From a virus: a DNA stretch of 27,304 nucleotides. The stretch is from positions 1 through 27,304 of the IMG/VR virus record IMGVR_UViG_3300011115_000190, one strand, 5' to 3'. The notes beneath the pieces are model-generated. The model was not told the origin of the DNA and searched no databases. It was given only the letters and a program-made list of their open reading frames with translations. Shown piece after piece: positions 1-6,485 of this stretch. Position 1 is the first letter of the stretch, and every line of letters begins with the position of its first letter. The position numbers and the translations under genes are program-made.

Positions 1-243
1 CTCCTTGTTTAATTCATCACACCTACACCCAAACCCATCAAATGCAGGGCAGTCGGGATGGTGTTTGTCCTCTGCGTCCTCCACTTGTAGAATAAATTCC
101 TCGGCGTGTACTAGCTTAGATTCTTCATCCCCTGTGAATTCATTCTTTGCTACTTGCCTTGCGTGTTCTGCATCATCCGCAAGGACTTCTAGAACATAAA
201 CGTGATGCTCTATGCGAGCATACTGAACTACATACTTGGGCAT
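1..243 (-). CDS. Hypothetical acidic protein, partial (3' end beyond window)
   Basis: The frame is open from an ATG at 243 to the window edge with no stop, so 81 residues are visible. It starts MPKYVVQYARIEHHVYVLEV after a good ribosome-binding site (AAAGGAG, 5 nt upstream of ATG). A strand-like N-terminus is followed by an acidic helical stretch rich in Glu and Asp. A Cys/His cluster (HHPDCPAF, then GCRCDE) lies near the visible end and could bind metal, though the pattern is too incomplete to name a fold. It is the last visible gene of the leftward cluster, 56 nt after the amidotransferase stop, with a palindrome between them. Not recognised; no function assigned. Confidence 0.75.
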   Translation of the reverse strand, partial: MPKYVVQYARIEHHVYVLEVLADDAEHARQVAKNEFTGDEESKLVHAEEFILQVEDAEDKHHPDCPAFDGFGCRCDELNKE

Positions 244-267
244 TTACTTCTCCTTTGGTTTTAAAAG

Positions 268-289
268 TCGGGAGAGAAACCTCTCCCGA
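268..289. repeat. Palindrome copy A of the GGGAGAG/CTCTCCC family
   Basis: Perfect 9-bp arms TCGGGAGAG (268-276) and CTCTCCCGA (281-289) flank the loop AAAC. It lies 10 nt beyond the amidotransferase stop codon and before the next leftward start. Read leftward it is followed by ACTTTTAAAA, a weak T-tract at best, so it is not a convincing intrinsic terminator on its own. Confidence 0.8.
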
Positions 290-299
290 TGGATACCTA

Positions 300-1397
300 C
301 TAGCTAAGCAGAGCAGGCAGCGTTTGCTTGACCGCACGATACTCCCAGTTCAGGTAGTAGCAGGCAACCTCGGCAACCGCATCAGCCAAGCCCTCCTCGA
401 GCTTGGTATACAGCGTATCAATGTCACACGCAAGGAATGCGTGGTAGATATCTAAGTCACGATCGGTCAAGTCCTTAGCCTTTACCCACGCTGTTGACTC
501 GGCTTTGAACGTATTACAGAGAGTGTTTATAGTACTTGCTGGCATCTCATCCAAGCAAGCGGTCAGCATATCAACGTCAGCTTCCATCATGCAGTTGAAC
601 AAGTCCTCCTCCTCAATGAAGCCAGCCTCCTCGTCCTCCCATGCGTAGTCATCCTCACTCCAACGTGGGTCGTGGGCTGAGAGCTTGCGTGGCTGTGGTG
701 TGAGGTCAGCAGTGGGTGAGTAGCTGGTATACCCGCCGTAGGTGTCGTCGTAGTCATACGCACTGCTGTACATGGTGGATGAGTAGCGCTTGCCGTAGCG
801 TGTTGACTGGTACGCAGGGATGAGTCGGCTTGGTGACCATGCGTATGTATTGCTGAACCACAGACCATCGTGCTCGATGCCTTGGTCATAGTTGACATGG
901 CTGATCTTGCCCTCGCCATCCATGAACACGAAGCGGTTGTCACCGATGAACTCGGCAAGCATATCGAGGAACTTGTCGTTGTGTACAAGCGCAGGATGCT
1001 CAGCCACTGGGCTGGCGAGGAAGTCTTGGATGAAGTGCCACGTGTCAGACTTAGCCTTGTCAGCGGCATTGCCTGTGTGCAACACGCCGTTGTGCATCAT
1101 GCCGACATAGCCCTTGACGACATCGTAGGGATGGCAGTTCTCCATGTTGGTGTGACCATGCGTAGTCCAGCGGAAGTGGATAGCAAGCTCACGATCATCC
1201 GTGGGTAGCTTGGAGATGAACTGCGTTGCGTCAGCGACAGACTTGGGCAGTACCTTGGTGACCTTGAGTCCCTTGGTTGTGGAGTACATGATGCCGATGC
1301 CGTCAGGGTTGCTTGTGTAGATGTCGCTCAGCATTCCGTGTGTGTTGAGCAGGGTCGAGCGAATGTTGGTAGCTGTACCAGTGATGATTAGACACAT
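300..1397 (-). CDS. Class II glutamine amidotransferase-like protein (Ntn hydrolase fold)
   Basis: 365 residues. It begins MCLIITG, so Met removal would expose Cys2 as the N-terminal nucleophile typical of class II glutamine amidotransferases. Other family landmarks are present: HFRWTTHG around 74-81 (compare the RxxTHG motif), MMHNGVL around 100-106 and SDTW around 117-120. The family hydrolyses glutamine and passes ammonia to a partner synthase or ligase. Here the amidotransferase-like part spans roughly residues 1-190, followed by a Tyr/Ser-rich linker, an acidic segment near 247-275 and a helical C-terminus. No synthase domain is fused, so a separate partner is likely. The gene starts 27 nt after the amidoligase stop on the same strand, making that enzyme the obvious partner. 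Start codon has AAAGGAAAT upstream. The substrate cannot be read from sequence. Confidence 0.82.
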   Translation of the reverse strand: MCLIITGTATNIRSTLLNTHGMLSDIYTSNPDGIGIMYSTTKGLKVTKVLPKSVADATQFISKLPTDDRELAIHFRWTTHGHTNMENCHPYDVVKGYVGMMHNGVLHTGNAADKAKSDTWHFIQDFLASPVAEHPALVHNDKFLDMLAEFIGDNRFVFMDGEGKISHVNYDQGIEHDGLWFSNTYAWSPSRLIPAYQSTRYGKRYSSTMYSSAYDYDDTYGGYTSYSPTADLTPQPRKLSAHDPRWSEDDYAWEDEEAGFIEEEDLFNCMMEADVDMLTACLDEMPASTINTLCNTFKAESTAWVKAKDLTDRDLDIYHAFLACDIDTLYTKLEEGLADAVAEVACYYLNWEYRAVKQTLPALLS

Positions 1398-1424
1398 AAT
1401 GATTTCCTTTGATTGTTTGGTTGA

Positions 1425-3221
1425 TTAAGAGGTGGCGATGTTGTCATCGCAAGTAGATTCAGCAGGGGCAGCGTTCTTAGCACCGACACGGCGGCGTATG
1501 CCGTACCAGTCAGCGAGGTGTGGGTAGCGGTTGTCGGTAGACTTGAGCCACAACAGGAAGCCTTGCTCGTTCAGGTCACGCATACTTGCGACACGACAGA
1601 ACATGACAGCGGCATGGGTGAACTCGATCTGTGCAAGCAGTCGAGCCTTCTTGAGAGATGCCCTGAAGATGCGAAGCTCGATGGTGTTGAAGTCACGCTC
1701 ACCGACAAACTGCACACCCAAGCGGTCAGCCTCAAGACGGCGCAGACAGGTCGTGTTGACCATGTAGTACCGACTGGTGCTCTTGCCCTTGAGCGCCTTG
1801 CTTGCATTTGCCATAGTTTCCTGCCCCTCAACAGCGCAGTAGCTACGAGCCTGATCGTCCCGCAGGGCATGACGACCAGCCAGCTTGCGGATGAAGTCGG
1901 CGTTGCTGTCGGCGTTGATGAACATGATGAACTTGCCAAGAGTCAGCTTGGTGAATGCCTTGGAGTCCATGTGCACGTGCATACCGCACCTACCGCCATT
2001 CCATGCGTAGTAGTCAGAGGCGATGTTCCAGCCCTTGAACTTCTCGATGTGCTCGATCAAGCCACGAGGCGCAGTCACAATCTCAAGCCCACCTCTTGGC
2101 AGTGAGCCATCGGTCTTGCATATGCAGTATCCATTACCAAGCTCTAAGCGTATGTCATCGACCGCATCGTTGACACTGTCTCGTGTGATTAGCTCAAGCT
2201 CGACACCCATGTGGAACTCACCGAACGGAGATGAGAAGAAGCTGTTGTCCTTCTCGAGATGGTCGAGCACGTTGGTGCGGTAAGACATGAGGCTGTCGGT
2301 GTCCTCGTCGTTGTCATCAGGGTCATCGGAGTCAGGCTCTTCAGACAACCAGCGGTCGTTGTAGTCATCGTAGTACGCATACTCTCGGAGTATGTACTCC
2401 TCGGTGTCTTCTGCATAGACCAACACATCCTCGTTCTCACGACACGCTAGGCAGTACTCACGATGACTGCCCCGCACATACACCTCGGTCATTTCATCAG
2501 CGTATTCAACGTGATCGCAGTAACCCTTGGACAGATTTGTGCTGATGCCCTTGTCGTTGAACAACTCGTTAGCTCTGTCAAAGATACGCTCATGTAGTGA
2601 GTTGCCATGTATGTACATATCCATGAAGCTACTCTCGAAGTCGGATGCGTCCTCGTCCTTGATGGCTTGCCTGATAGCCTCGCCCATCATCTTGCACGTT
2701 GCTCGGTGACTTGCAAACGAACTTGATGAGGAGATTTGCATACCCTTGTACTCGACACTTGATTTGTGTCTGTTCTCACCAACCAGCTTCTCGTAGCGTT
2801 CCAGTCGTGCCTTGTGTATGCGGTATCCGATTGAGCGCTTGTTGTTGAACAAGTGGTTGTCGAGCAGGTTGACAAACAGACGACCAGTGTGTGCGCCGTA
2901 TCCGTAGGTCATGAACCATGTACGCTCGTCCCCAGTCACCTCACGCACACTTATCTCACGGAAGCGATCAGCACTTGTGTCCAAGGTGACGTAAGTGTCG
3001 ATAGCCGTTTCGATGTCGTTGTGAATGTCAATCAAAGTGCGTAGGGTCGAGGGCAACCTGTCCCAGTCGTTGTAGCTAGGCGCTACGTTCAGACCGATGT
3101 GGTCTGGGTTGTAGATGGTGTGACCAGTCCTTGAATTGACAAGACTCACAAAGAAAAAGTTCCGTGTGAGTATGTCGCCCGAGCTATTGGCGACGTTCAA
3201 TGTTGCAATGCTTAATTTCAT
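1425..3221 (-). CDS. Putative amidoligase (COOH-NH2 ligase, Amidoligase_2-like) with N-terminal extension
   Basis: 598 residues. The C-terminal part (about 337-540) carries the landmarks of the glutamine-synthetase/GCS-like amidoligase family: GVELEL at 339-344, KTDGSL at 369-374, GLEIVTAP at 378-385, CGMHVHMD at 412-419 and TIELRIFRAS at 513-522. Family members are predicted to use ATP to join a carboxylate to an amine. Residues 1-330 are an extension I do not recognise. It includes a possible zinc site (Cys235, His237, His253, Cys257, Cys260) and a very acidic stretch at 294-310. The amidotransferase gene follows 27 nt downstream, consistent with an ammonia donor and ligase pair. The start is supported by GGAGAAGCATC before ATG, and that site is complementary to the RNA encoded at 6453-6564. 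Ligase activity is from family knowledge; the product is unknown. Confidence 0.82.
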   Translation of the reverse strand: MKLSIATLNVANSSGDILTRNFFFVSLVNSRTGHTIYNPDHIGLNVAPSYNDWDRLPSTLRTLIDIHNDIETAIDTYVTLDTSADRFREISVREVTGDERTWFMTYGYGAHTGRLFVNLLDNHLFNNKRSIGYRIHKARLERYEKLVGENRHKSSVEYKGMQISSSSSFASHRATCKMMGEAIRQAIKDEDASDFESSFMDMYIHGNSLHERIFDRANELFNDKGISTNLSKGYCDHVEYADEMTEVYVRGSHREYCLACRENEDVLVYAEDTEEYILREYAYYDDYNDRWLSEEPDSDDPDDNDEDTDSLMSYRTNVLDHLEKDNSFFSSPFGEFHMGVELELITRDSVNDAVDDIRLELGNGYCICKTDGSLPRGGLEIVTAPRGLIEHIEKFKGWNIASDYYAWNGGRCGMHVHMDSKAFTKLTLGKFIMFINADSNADFIRKLAGRHALRDDQARSYCAVEGQETMANASKALKGKSTSRYYMVNTTCLRRLEADRLGVQFVGERDFNTIELRIFRASLKKARLLAQIEFTHAAVMFCRVASMRDLNEQGFLLWLKSTDNRYPHLADWYGIRRRVGAKNAAPAESTCDDNIATS

Positions 3222-3260
3222 GATGCTTCTCCATTTGATTTATGTTTTGATTGCTTTCAA

Positions 3261-3280
3261 TGGGAGAGGTTTATCTCCCA
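3261..3280. repeat. Palindrome copy B of the GGGAGAG/CTCTCCC family
   Basis: Arms TGGGAGA (3261-3267) and TCTCCCA (3274-3280) flank a 6-nt loop. It lies in the gap between the 77-residue gene stop (3309) and the amidoligase start (3221). No T-tract follows on either strand. Confidence 0.75.
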
Positions 3281-3308
3281 TGTCGTTGACAGACTTGCTG
3301 TGTTTTAT

Positions 3309-3542
3309 TTACTTTCTCCCTTTCTTTACTTCAAAGTATCCAAGCCACTGCGTACCCTCGACTTGGGGTTGGTACATCTGTATGTCGTACTGTGCATCGT
3401 GCGCTACTGGTACAAGGAACAGGTTGTATGAATACCCATCCTTATCCATCAGCTTGAGTAGCTGGCGCAAGTCACGCTCGTCTGTTGTCGTTGCCCATCC
3501 TGATACGCTTGCGGCGTAGAAGTGTTGTACTGGTTCTCTCAT
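3309..3542 (-). CDS. Hypothetical protein, 77 aa
   Basis: Soluble, mixed alpha/beta-looking small protein starting MREPVQHFYAASVSGW, with a basic end (EVKKGRK). Its ATG overlaps the TGA of the upstream 63-residue membrane protein (ATGA), so the two are probably translationally coupled. AAAGGAG lies 7 nt before the start, inside the upstream gene. No recognisable domain. It is the last of three coupled small genes upstream of the amidoligase. Confidence 0.72.
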   Translation of the reverse strand: MREPVQHFYAASVSGWATTTDERDLRQLLKLMDKDGYSYNLFLVPVAHDAQYDIQMYQPQVEGTQWLGYFEVKKGRK

Positions 3543-3730
3543 GCTGTTTCTCCTTTACATTCAATAACTACTAACATGACCTGCATCCCCAAGAGGAACG
3601 CACTACCTAGCGCCATGAACATCCACAGGTATCCACCGCCCTCATCCATCATCTGATTAGCGCCAAGCGCCATTGCGTTGTAGAGCACGAGGCTCAGGAA
3701 TATGTGACTCAGTACTGTCTTTGCTTTCAT
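3539..3730 (-). CDS. Small membrane protein, two predicted transmembrane segments
   Basis: 63 residues with two hydrophobic stretches, about 9-24 (IFLSLVLYNAMALGA) and 34-57 (LWMFMALGSAFLLGMQVMLV), separated by an acidic turn (MMDEGGG). It overlaps both neighbours by ATGA junctions (3539-3542 and 3727-3730) and has AAAGGAG before the start. Its place in an accessory/early block rather than beside lysis genes argues against a holin, but this is only inference. It could act at the host inner membrane. Confidence 0.72.
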   Translation of the reverse strand: MKAKTVLSHIFLSLVLYNAMALGANQMMDEGGGYLWMFMALGSAFLLGMQVMLVVIECKGETA

Positions 3731-3945
3731 TTGTTTTCTCCTTTTGTGTGCTCGTTGAATAACTGCTCGAATGTGTACGGCTCGTCACGCAAGCCAGCGT
3801 CATGCTCTGCTCGCAAGTCTTCCAGCTCGGCAAGGTAAATGCGTAGCTCATCTTGCAAGTACTCAGGTAGTACCTTGACCAAGTCCTCGGTCTTGCCATC
3901 ACTCCATGTGACGACAAGGCTTGTCGGCGTTAGTGTTTTCTTCAT
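3727..3945 (-). CDS. Hypothetical acidic protein, 72 aa
   Basis: Begins MKKTLTPTSLVVTWSDGKTE, which looks like a beta hairpin. A helical acidic region follows (VLPEYLQDELRIYLAELEDLRAEHD). First of three ATGA-coupled genes. Its ribosome-binding region (GGAGAAGCAACA, reaching the A of the ATG) is identical over 12 nt to plus-strand positions 6509-6520, so the minus-strand RNA made from 6564 to 6453 is perfectly complementary to it. No family recognised. Confidence 0.75.
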   Translation of the reverse strand: MKKTLTPTSLVVTWSDGKTEDLVKVLPEYLQDELRIYLAELEDLRAEHDAGLRDEPYTFEQLFNEHTKGENK

Positions 3946-4010
3946 GTTGCTTCTCCATACAGGCTACTATCGGGATGGTCAGCGGCATAGCCCAATCTCC
4001 GCAGACCAGT

Positions 4011-4030
4011 TGGGAGAGGTTTCTCTCCCG
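4011..4030. repeat. Palindrome copy C of the GGGAGAG/CTCTCCC family
   Basis: Arms GGGAGAG (4012-4018) and CTCTCCC (4023-4029) around loop GTTT, extendable by one T-G pair. It sits 13 nt beyond the stop of the 238-residue gene and before the 72-residue gene. Read leftward, the T-run lies upstream of the hairpin, which is the wrong side for a leftward terminator. Confidence 0.8.
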
Positions 4031-4043
4031 AAAAAGGGAATGT

Positions 4044-4760
4044 TTATAGTAGTCCGTGCCATGTCGCAGGCACAGGCTCGTTGGGTTCGAGCTTCTCTAT
4101 CTTGGCAAGCGCCTGCTCAATGTGTCTAACTCGTTCTTGCAAGGGCTCTGCCTCATGTGGGTTCAACAGCACATCTTGCTTGCACTTGACCAGTTCTTTC
4201 TCAGTTCGTCGGACAAGGCGGTCTTTCAACAGGGTGTGTAACTCAGCACCCACGATGCGCTCAAACGGAAGTTTGCGTCTTGCCTTGGGTGTGTGAGGGA
4301 CAGCGTCAAACAGTTGACAAACCCTGTCCTTGATATGTTGCGGTACGAAATCCGACCAGTGCTCGCCGTTGTTGGGCACGTTCTTTGCCTTGATGTACTC
4401 GCTTGGGGTCATGGTCGTGCGTTTGCCGTAGCCATCGGGTAAAACCTTGGCTTCCCTACGCATCCTAAGCAACAACTCATCAATGACTTTGAGGTACGCC
4501 TTGAGTGCCATCTGCCTTGGGTCTGCGTTGTTGCGGTTGTGCGTGGGGTATGCAAGAGATGCGACGACTCGTTTCTTTTCCTCTTGAAGCGGTAAAATCT
4601 TTTCACGCCACATACCCTCGACTTTGATTCGCATGGCATTCAGCGATTTGCGCCTTGCAATTTCATCTAACCCATCACGGCGCATATCTTCGATGATGGG
4701 TTCGGGTACACCTCTACGCCGTGCGGATGCAAGGCTATTCATTAGCTCGGTGCGATTCAT
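4044..4760 (-). CDS. Hypothetical basic protein with C-terminal coiled coil, 238 aa
   Basis: I chose the ATG at 4760 (MNRTELMNSLASARRRG) rather than one 13 codons upstream, because AAGGAG lies 6 nt before it and the sigma70-like promoter (-10 at 4790-4795) would start transcription between the two ATGs. The protein is Arg/Lys-rich and mostly helical. It has a central segment with TMTPSEYIKAKNVPNNGEHW and a heptad-like C-terminus (about 185-230, LVRRTEKELVKCKQDV onward). It looks like a nucleic-acid-associated protein, but no domain is recognised. It is the first gene downstream of the AT-rich origin-like segment, so a replication-linked role is possible and unproven. Confidence 0.75.
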   Translation of the reverse strand: MNRTELMNSLASARRRGVPEPIIEDMRRDGLDEIARRKSLNAMRIKVEGMWREKILPLQEEKKRVVASLAYPTHNRNNADPRQMALKAYLKVIDELLLRMRREAKVLPDGYGKRTTMTPSEYIKAKNVPNNGEHWSDFVPQHIKDRVCQLFDAVPHTPKARRKLPFERIVGAELHTLLKDRLVRRTEKELVKCKQDVLLNPHEAEPLQERVRHIEQALAKIEKLEPNEPVPATWHGLL

Positions 4761-4789
4761 AACAACTCCTTGGGTTAAAAGTGTCCGAG

Positions 4790-4819
4790 ATTCTATCACG
4801 CCGTTGGGTAAAACGACAA
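4790..4819 (-). promoter_or_regulatory. Sigma70-like leftward promoter for the 238-aa gene and following genes
   Basis: Read on the minus strand, -35 TTGTCG (4814-4819, 4/6 match) and -10 TAGAAT (4790-4795, 5/6 match) are separated by 18 nt. Predicted transcription start is about 4783, some 23 nt before the start codon at 4760, leaving room for the AAGGAG site. Confidence 0.55.
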
Positions 4820-5153
4820 GGGCTTTCCTTGGTTTTACTGAATATCCATAGGATAGGACGGCGTGTATGCCACGCCGTTACTGGATGCATTTGAAAACTG
4901 TCCCAACTATCTAGCTTATTTGGAAATAGAAAAAGCCCAAGGATAAAACAAACCAAAGTCAGCCGAGAGGATGAGAGTGCCTGCATATAGATGCCCCTAT
5001 ATATAAATATATTTTTAATTAAGTAGATATATAGGACAGTTTTTGTTTTAACCCCCGCAGACATTGAGCAAATCGCTGTCTTTGGGGGTGGATAGTTGGT
5101 AAAACGATGGACGTCGAAGATTTTACCGAAAATGGGAGATAAATCTCTCCCAG
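4800..5153. other. Noncoding AT-rich segment with inverted repeats; candidate replication origin or control region
   Basis: No convincing gene lies here. The layout is roughly symmetric. An 8-bp hairpin (ACGGCGTG 4858-4865, CACGCCGT 4871-4878) is followed by the left arm of a 10-bp inverted repeat (AAAACTGTCC 4894-4903). Next is a segment ending in a very AT-rich tract with many TATA steps (about 4985-5033), then the right arm (GGACAGTTTT 5034-5043) and a long interrupted hairpin (ACCCCC 5051-5056 with GGGGGT 5084-5089, inner AGACA/TGTCT). CACGCCGTT also occurs at 4797-4805. Such AT-rich unwinding regions with flanking repeats are typical of origins, but no iteron array or known initiator gene was identified. 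Confidence 0.4.
5133..5152. repeat. Palindrome copy D of the GGGAGAG/CTCTCCC family
   Basis: Arms TGGGAGA (5133-5139) and TCTCCCA (5146-5152) with a 6-nt loop. It begins one nucleotide after the stop codon of the 74-residue leftward gene. Confidence 0.78.
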
Positions 5154-5378
5154 TCAGAGCAACCTCATCTGTGCAGGTGCTTGCACCTTGTCGAGCCACG
5201 CCTCGAATGCCTCGTCTGAGGCAAAGGTTTCTTTCAGGCTGTGCTTGATGCTGTAGACAGTCAGGAACTTGTAGTTCCGCATGGATGGGTTGGGGTAGTA
5301 CTCTTGCAAGCGCCACTCTATGCCTTTGATGGTGAGGATGCCACAGTCTTTGAGTAGGGGGAAGTGTGTTGAACGCAT
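5154..5378 (-). CDS. Hypothetical protein, 74 aa
   Basis: Begins MRSTHFPLLKDCGILTIKG and is a compact mixed alpha/beta candidate with a helical C-terminal part (SDEAFEAWLDKVQAPAQM). Good ribosome-binding site AAGGAG 7 nt before the ATG. Palindrome D abuts the stop. Not recognised. A longer overlapping leftward frame through this locus was rejected because it lacks a ribosome-binding site and runs through the noncoding segment. Confidence 0.72.
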   Translation of the reverse strand: MRSTHFPLLKDCGILTIKGIEWRLQEYYPNPSMRNYKFLTVYSIKHSLKETFASDEAFEAWLDKVQAPAQMRLL

Positions 5379-5411
5379 GATGATTCTCCTTATCGGGCAG
5401 GATTGCCCCCA

Positions 5412-5431
5412 AAGCCCACAAGCATGGGCTT
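5412..5431. other. Intergenic hairpin
   Basis: Seven-base arms AAGCCCA (5412-5418) and TGGGCTT (5425-5431) with a 6-nt loop, between the 57-residue gene stop (5447) and the 74-residue gene start (5378). No T-tract follows in the leftward direction, so I call it a structured spacer rather than a terminator. Confidence 0.4.
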
Positions 5432-5446
5432 GGAGAGTTTCCTAGT

Positions 5447-5620
5447 TCACTCCTCTGTAATGGCTTTACGAGCGAAGTATTCGGTGATGAACTGCGGTGC
5501 GCCACACTCACGAGCAAGGGAAGCGGTTGCCCAATATTCATCAGGGGTCATTGCGCCTGTGGTCTTGTGTTCCATGCGAATGAGTGCCGCAAGAATGTTA
5601 TCGAGTTCGGTTTTAGACAT
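5447..5620 (-). CDS. Hypothetical small protein, 57 aa
   Basis: Starts MSKTELDNILAALIRMEHK and ends YFARKAITEE. Largely helical, soluble, single Cys. GGAG lies 9 nt upstream of the ATG. It fills an otherwise empty gap between the 150- and 74-residue genes and is on the same strand. No domain recognised; called mainly on its ribosome-binding site, position and protein-like composition. Confidence 0.62.
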   Translation of the reverse strand: MSKTELDNILAALIRMEHKTTGAMTPDEYWATASLARECGAPQFITEYFARKAITEE

Positions 5621-5663
5621 GGGTAAAATCTCCGTTGTGGTTTGGTTGGGGAAAGACTGGACA

Positions 5664-5693
5664 GGAAAAGAAACAGCGCCATAAAGACGCTGT
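5664..5693 (-). terminator. Probable Rho-independent terminator, leftward
   Basis: Read leftward, a 6-bp stem (ACAGCG with CGCTGT, plus positions 5688-5693 and 5673-5678, 9-nt loop) is followed directly by TTCTTTTCC. It lies 28 nt downstream of the stop of the 150-residue gene. The stem is short, so termination may be partial. Confidence 0.5.
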
Positions 5694-5697
5694 CAGA

Positions 5698-5722
5698 GAT
5701 CGGGAGAGAAATCTCTCCGATC
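5698..5722. repeat. Palindrome copy E of the GGGAGAG/CTCTCCC family, overlapping a stop codon
   Basis: Left arm GATCGGGAGA (5698-5707) faces TCTCCGATC (5714-5722), one C short of perfect. The right end overlaps the TGA of the 150-residue gene (5721-5723). Longest arms of the family. Confidence 0.75.
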
Positions 5723-6173
5723 ATTCAAAGGCAATCGAGTCACGCAATTCAGCGATGAGGGCATCGAACTCTGCCTTGCTCATGCCTGAGTTGATGATCT
5801 CGCTGAACACCGCCTTGAACACCTTGCGAGGTGCAACCACTTTCACGGCACGACCACTTGACTCGGGCTCAGGCTTGGACTCGGGGCGGATGATGTGATA
5901 GCGAAACTTTGAGGATGCTTGGTAGTAGGCGTCCTGTGCATCATCGGTGCGGTCATCTCTCGACTGGGAGAGAATTCTCTCCGCCGCTTCCAAGGTGCAA
6001 GGCTTCTTCTCAGTCGACAATGCACCCATGATGAATTGCACAATGCAGTCTTTCCTTAACTGCTCTTGTTGTTCAGGCGTGGACTTGGTGTACTCCTTGT
6101 GTGCAACAAGGGTAGAGGTGCGAGTCAAACGATGTGCTTGACCCAAGGCGAAGAACAGCTCGGTAGTTTTCAT
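5721..6173 (-). CDS. Hypothetical helical protein, 150 aa; first gene of the leftward block
   Basis: Begins MKTTELFFALGQAHRLTRTS. The N-terminal half looks helical, the middle is charged (SQSRDDRTDDAQDAYYQ), a Pro/Glu-rich linker follows (PESKPEPESS), and the C-terminus is a second small helical segment. AAAGGAAC lies about 7 nt before the ATG. The gene sits directly behind the structured leader and promoter-terminator region at 6174-6614, so it is probably the first leftward product. Copy F of the palindrome family falls inside the coding sequence (residues around AERILSQ). No known domain recognised. Confidence 0.72.
   Translation of the reverse strand: MKTTELFFALGQAHRLTRTSTLVAHKEYTKSTPEQQEQLRKDCIVQFIMGALSTEKKPCTLEAAERILSQSRDDRTDDAQDAYYQASSKFRYHIIRPESKPEPESSGRAVKVVAPRKVFKAVFSEIINSGMSKAEFDALIAELRDSIAFE
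5967..5982. repeat. Palindrome copy F, inside a coding sequence
   Basis: Perfect 16-bp palindrome GGAGAGAATTCTCTCC, matching the core of the intergenic family but within the 150-residue gene. It contains an EcoRI site, so it may be coincidental. Confidence 0.55.
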
Positions 6174-6452
6174 GATGTGTTCCTTTCAAGAACGAGTATC
6201 GTCGTGGGCAATGTGCCCCGAACCGATACCTCTATTGTATGGAAGGGGTATTCAAGGGTACTACAGAGCCGTAAAAACTGAGAACCTTAGACCCCACCTA
6301 CCCCCCACCAACCCATATACAGGGCATACCCCCGTCGTCATATGAACACTATTCCCCAACCATTCTCTGCAACTCAATTTAGTACTTTACAACTAACACC
6401 CCACCCCAAAAAATTTTATAAAAATTTGTGTCAATCGTTGGACAAAGCCAAT
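6174..6452 (-). promoter_or_regulatory. Structured G-rich leader upstream of the leftward genes
   Basis: No gene found. Read leftward it holds, in order, an AT-rich run (6407-6426), a G-rich zone whose runs at 6292-6314 (GGG, GG, GGGGGG, GG, GGGG) could form a quadruplex, a TACAAT box (6235-6240) without a good -35, and a nested hairpin just before the ribosome-binding site. That hairpin pairs GTATCG (6196-6201) with CGATAC (6224-6229), and inside it GGGC (6206-6209) with GCCC (6215-6218). This is a plausible site of translational or antitermination control; function is inferred. Confidence 0.4.
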
Positions 6453-6485
6453 AAAAAAAACCCCCCAGCTTGAGACTGGGGGGTT
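6453..6485 (-). terminator. Strong Rho-independent terminator, leftward
   Basis: Perfect 8-bp arms CCCCCCAG (6461-6468) and CTGGGGGG (6476-6483) with a 7-nt loop. Read on the minus strand, the stem is followed by eight consecutive T. On the plus strand there is no T-run after the stem, so it works only for leftward transcripts. It separates the minus-strand promoter at 6571-6599 from the first leftward gene. Confidence 0.88.

Noticed and set aside
1518-2105. Plus-strand frame of 195 codons inside the amidoligase gene
   Set aside because: Antisense shadow of a well-supported family member; no ribosome-binding site and no recognisable motifs.
4735-5541. Long minus-strand frame (268 codons) across the origin-like segment
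   Set aside because: No ribosome-binding site, runs through hairpins and AT-rich noncoding DNA, and overlaps two better-supported genes with their own ribosome-binding sites.
268-5722. Palindromes considered as Rho-independent terminators
   Set aside because: Only copy A has a weak T-tract on the correct side for leftward transcripts; the others have none.
268-5982. Palindromes considered as a CRISPR array
   Set aside because: Copies are palindromic, hundreds to thousands of bases apart, with genes rather than spacers between them.
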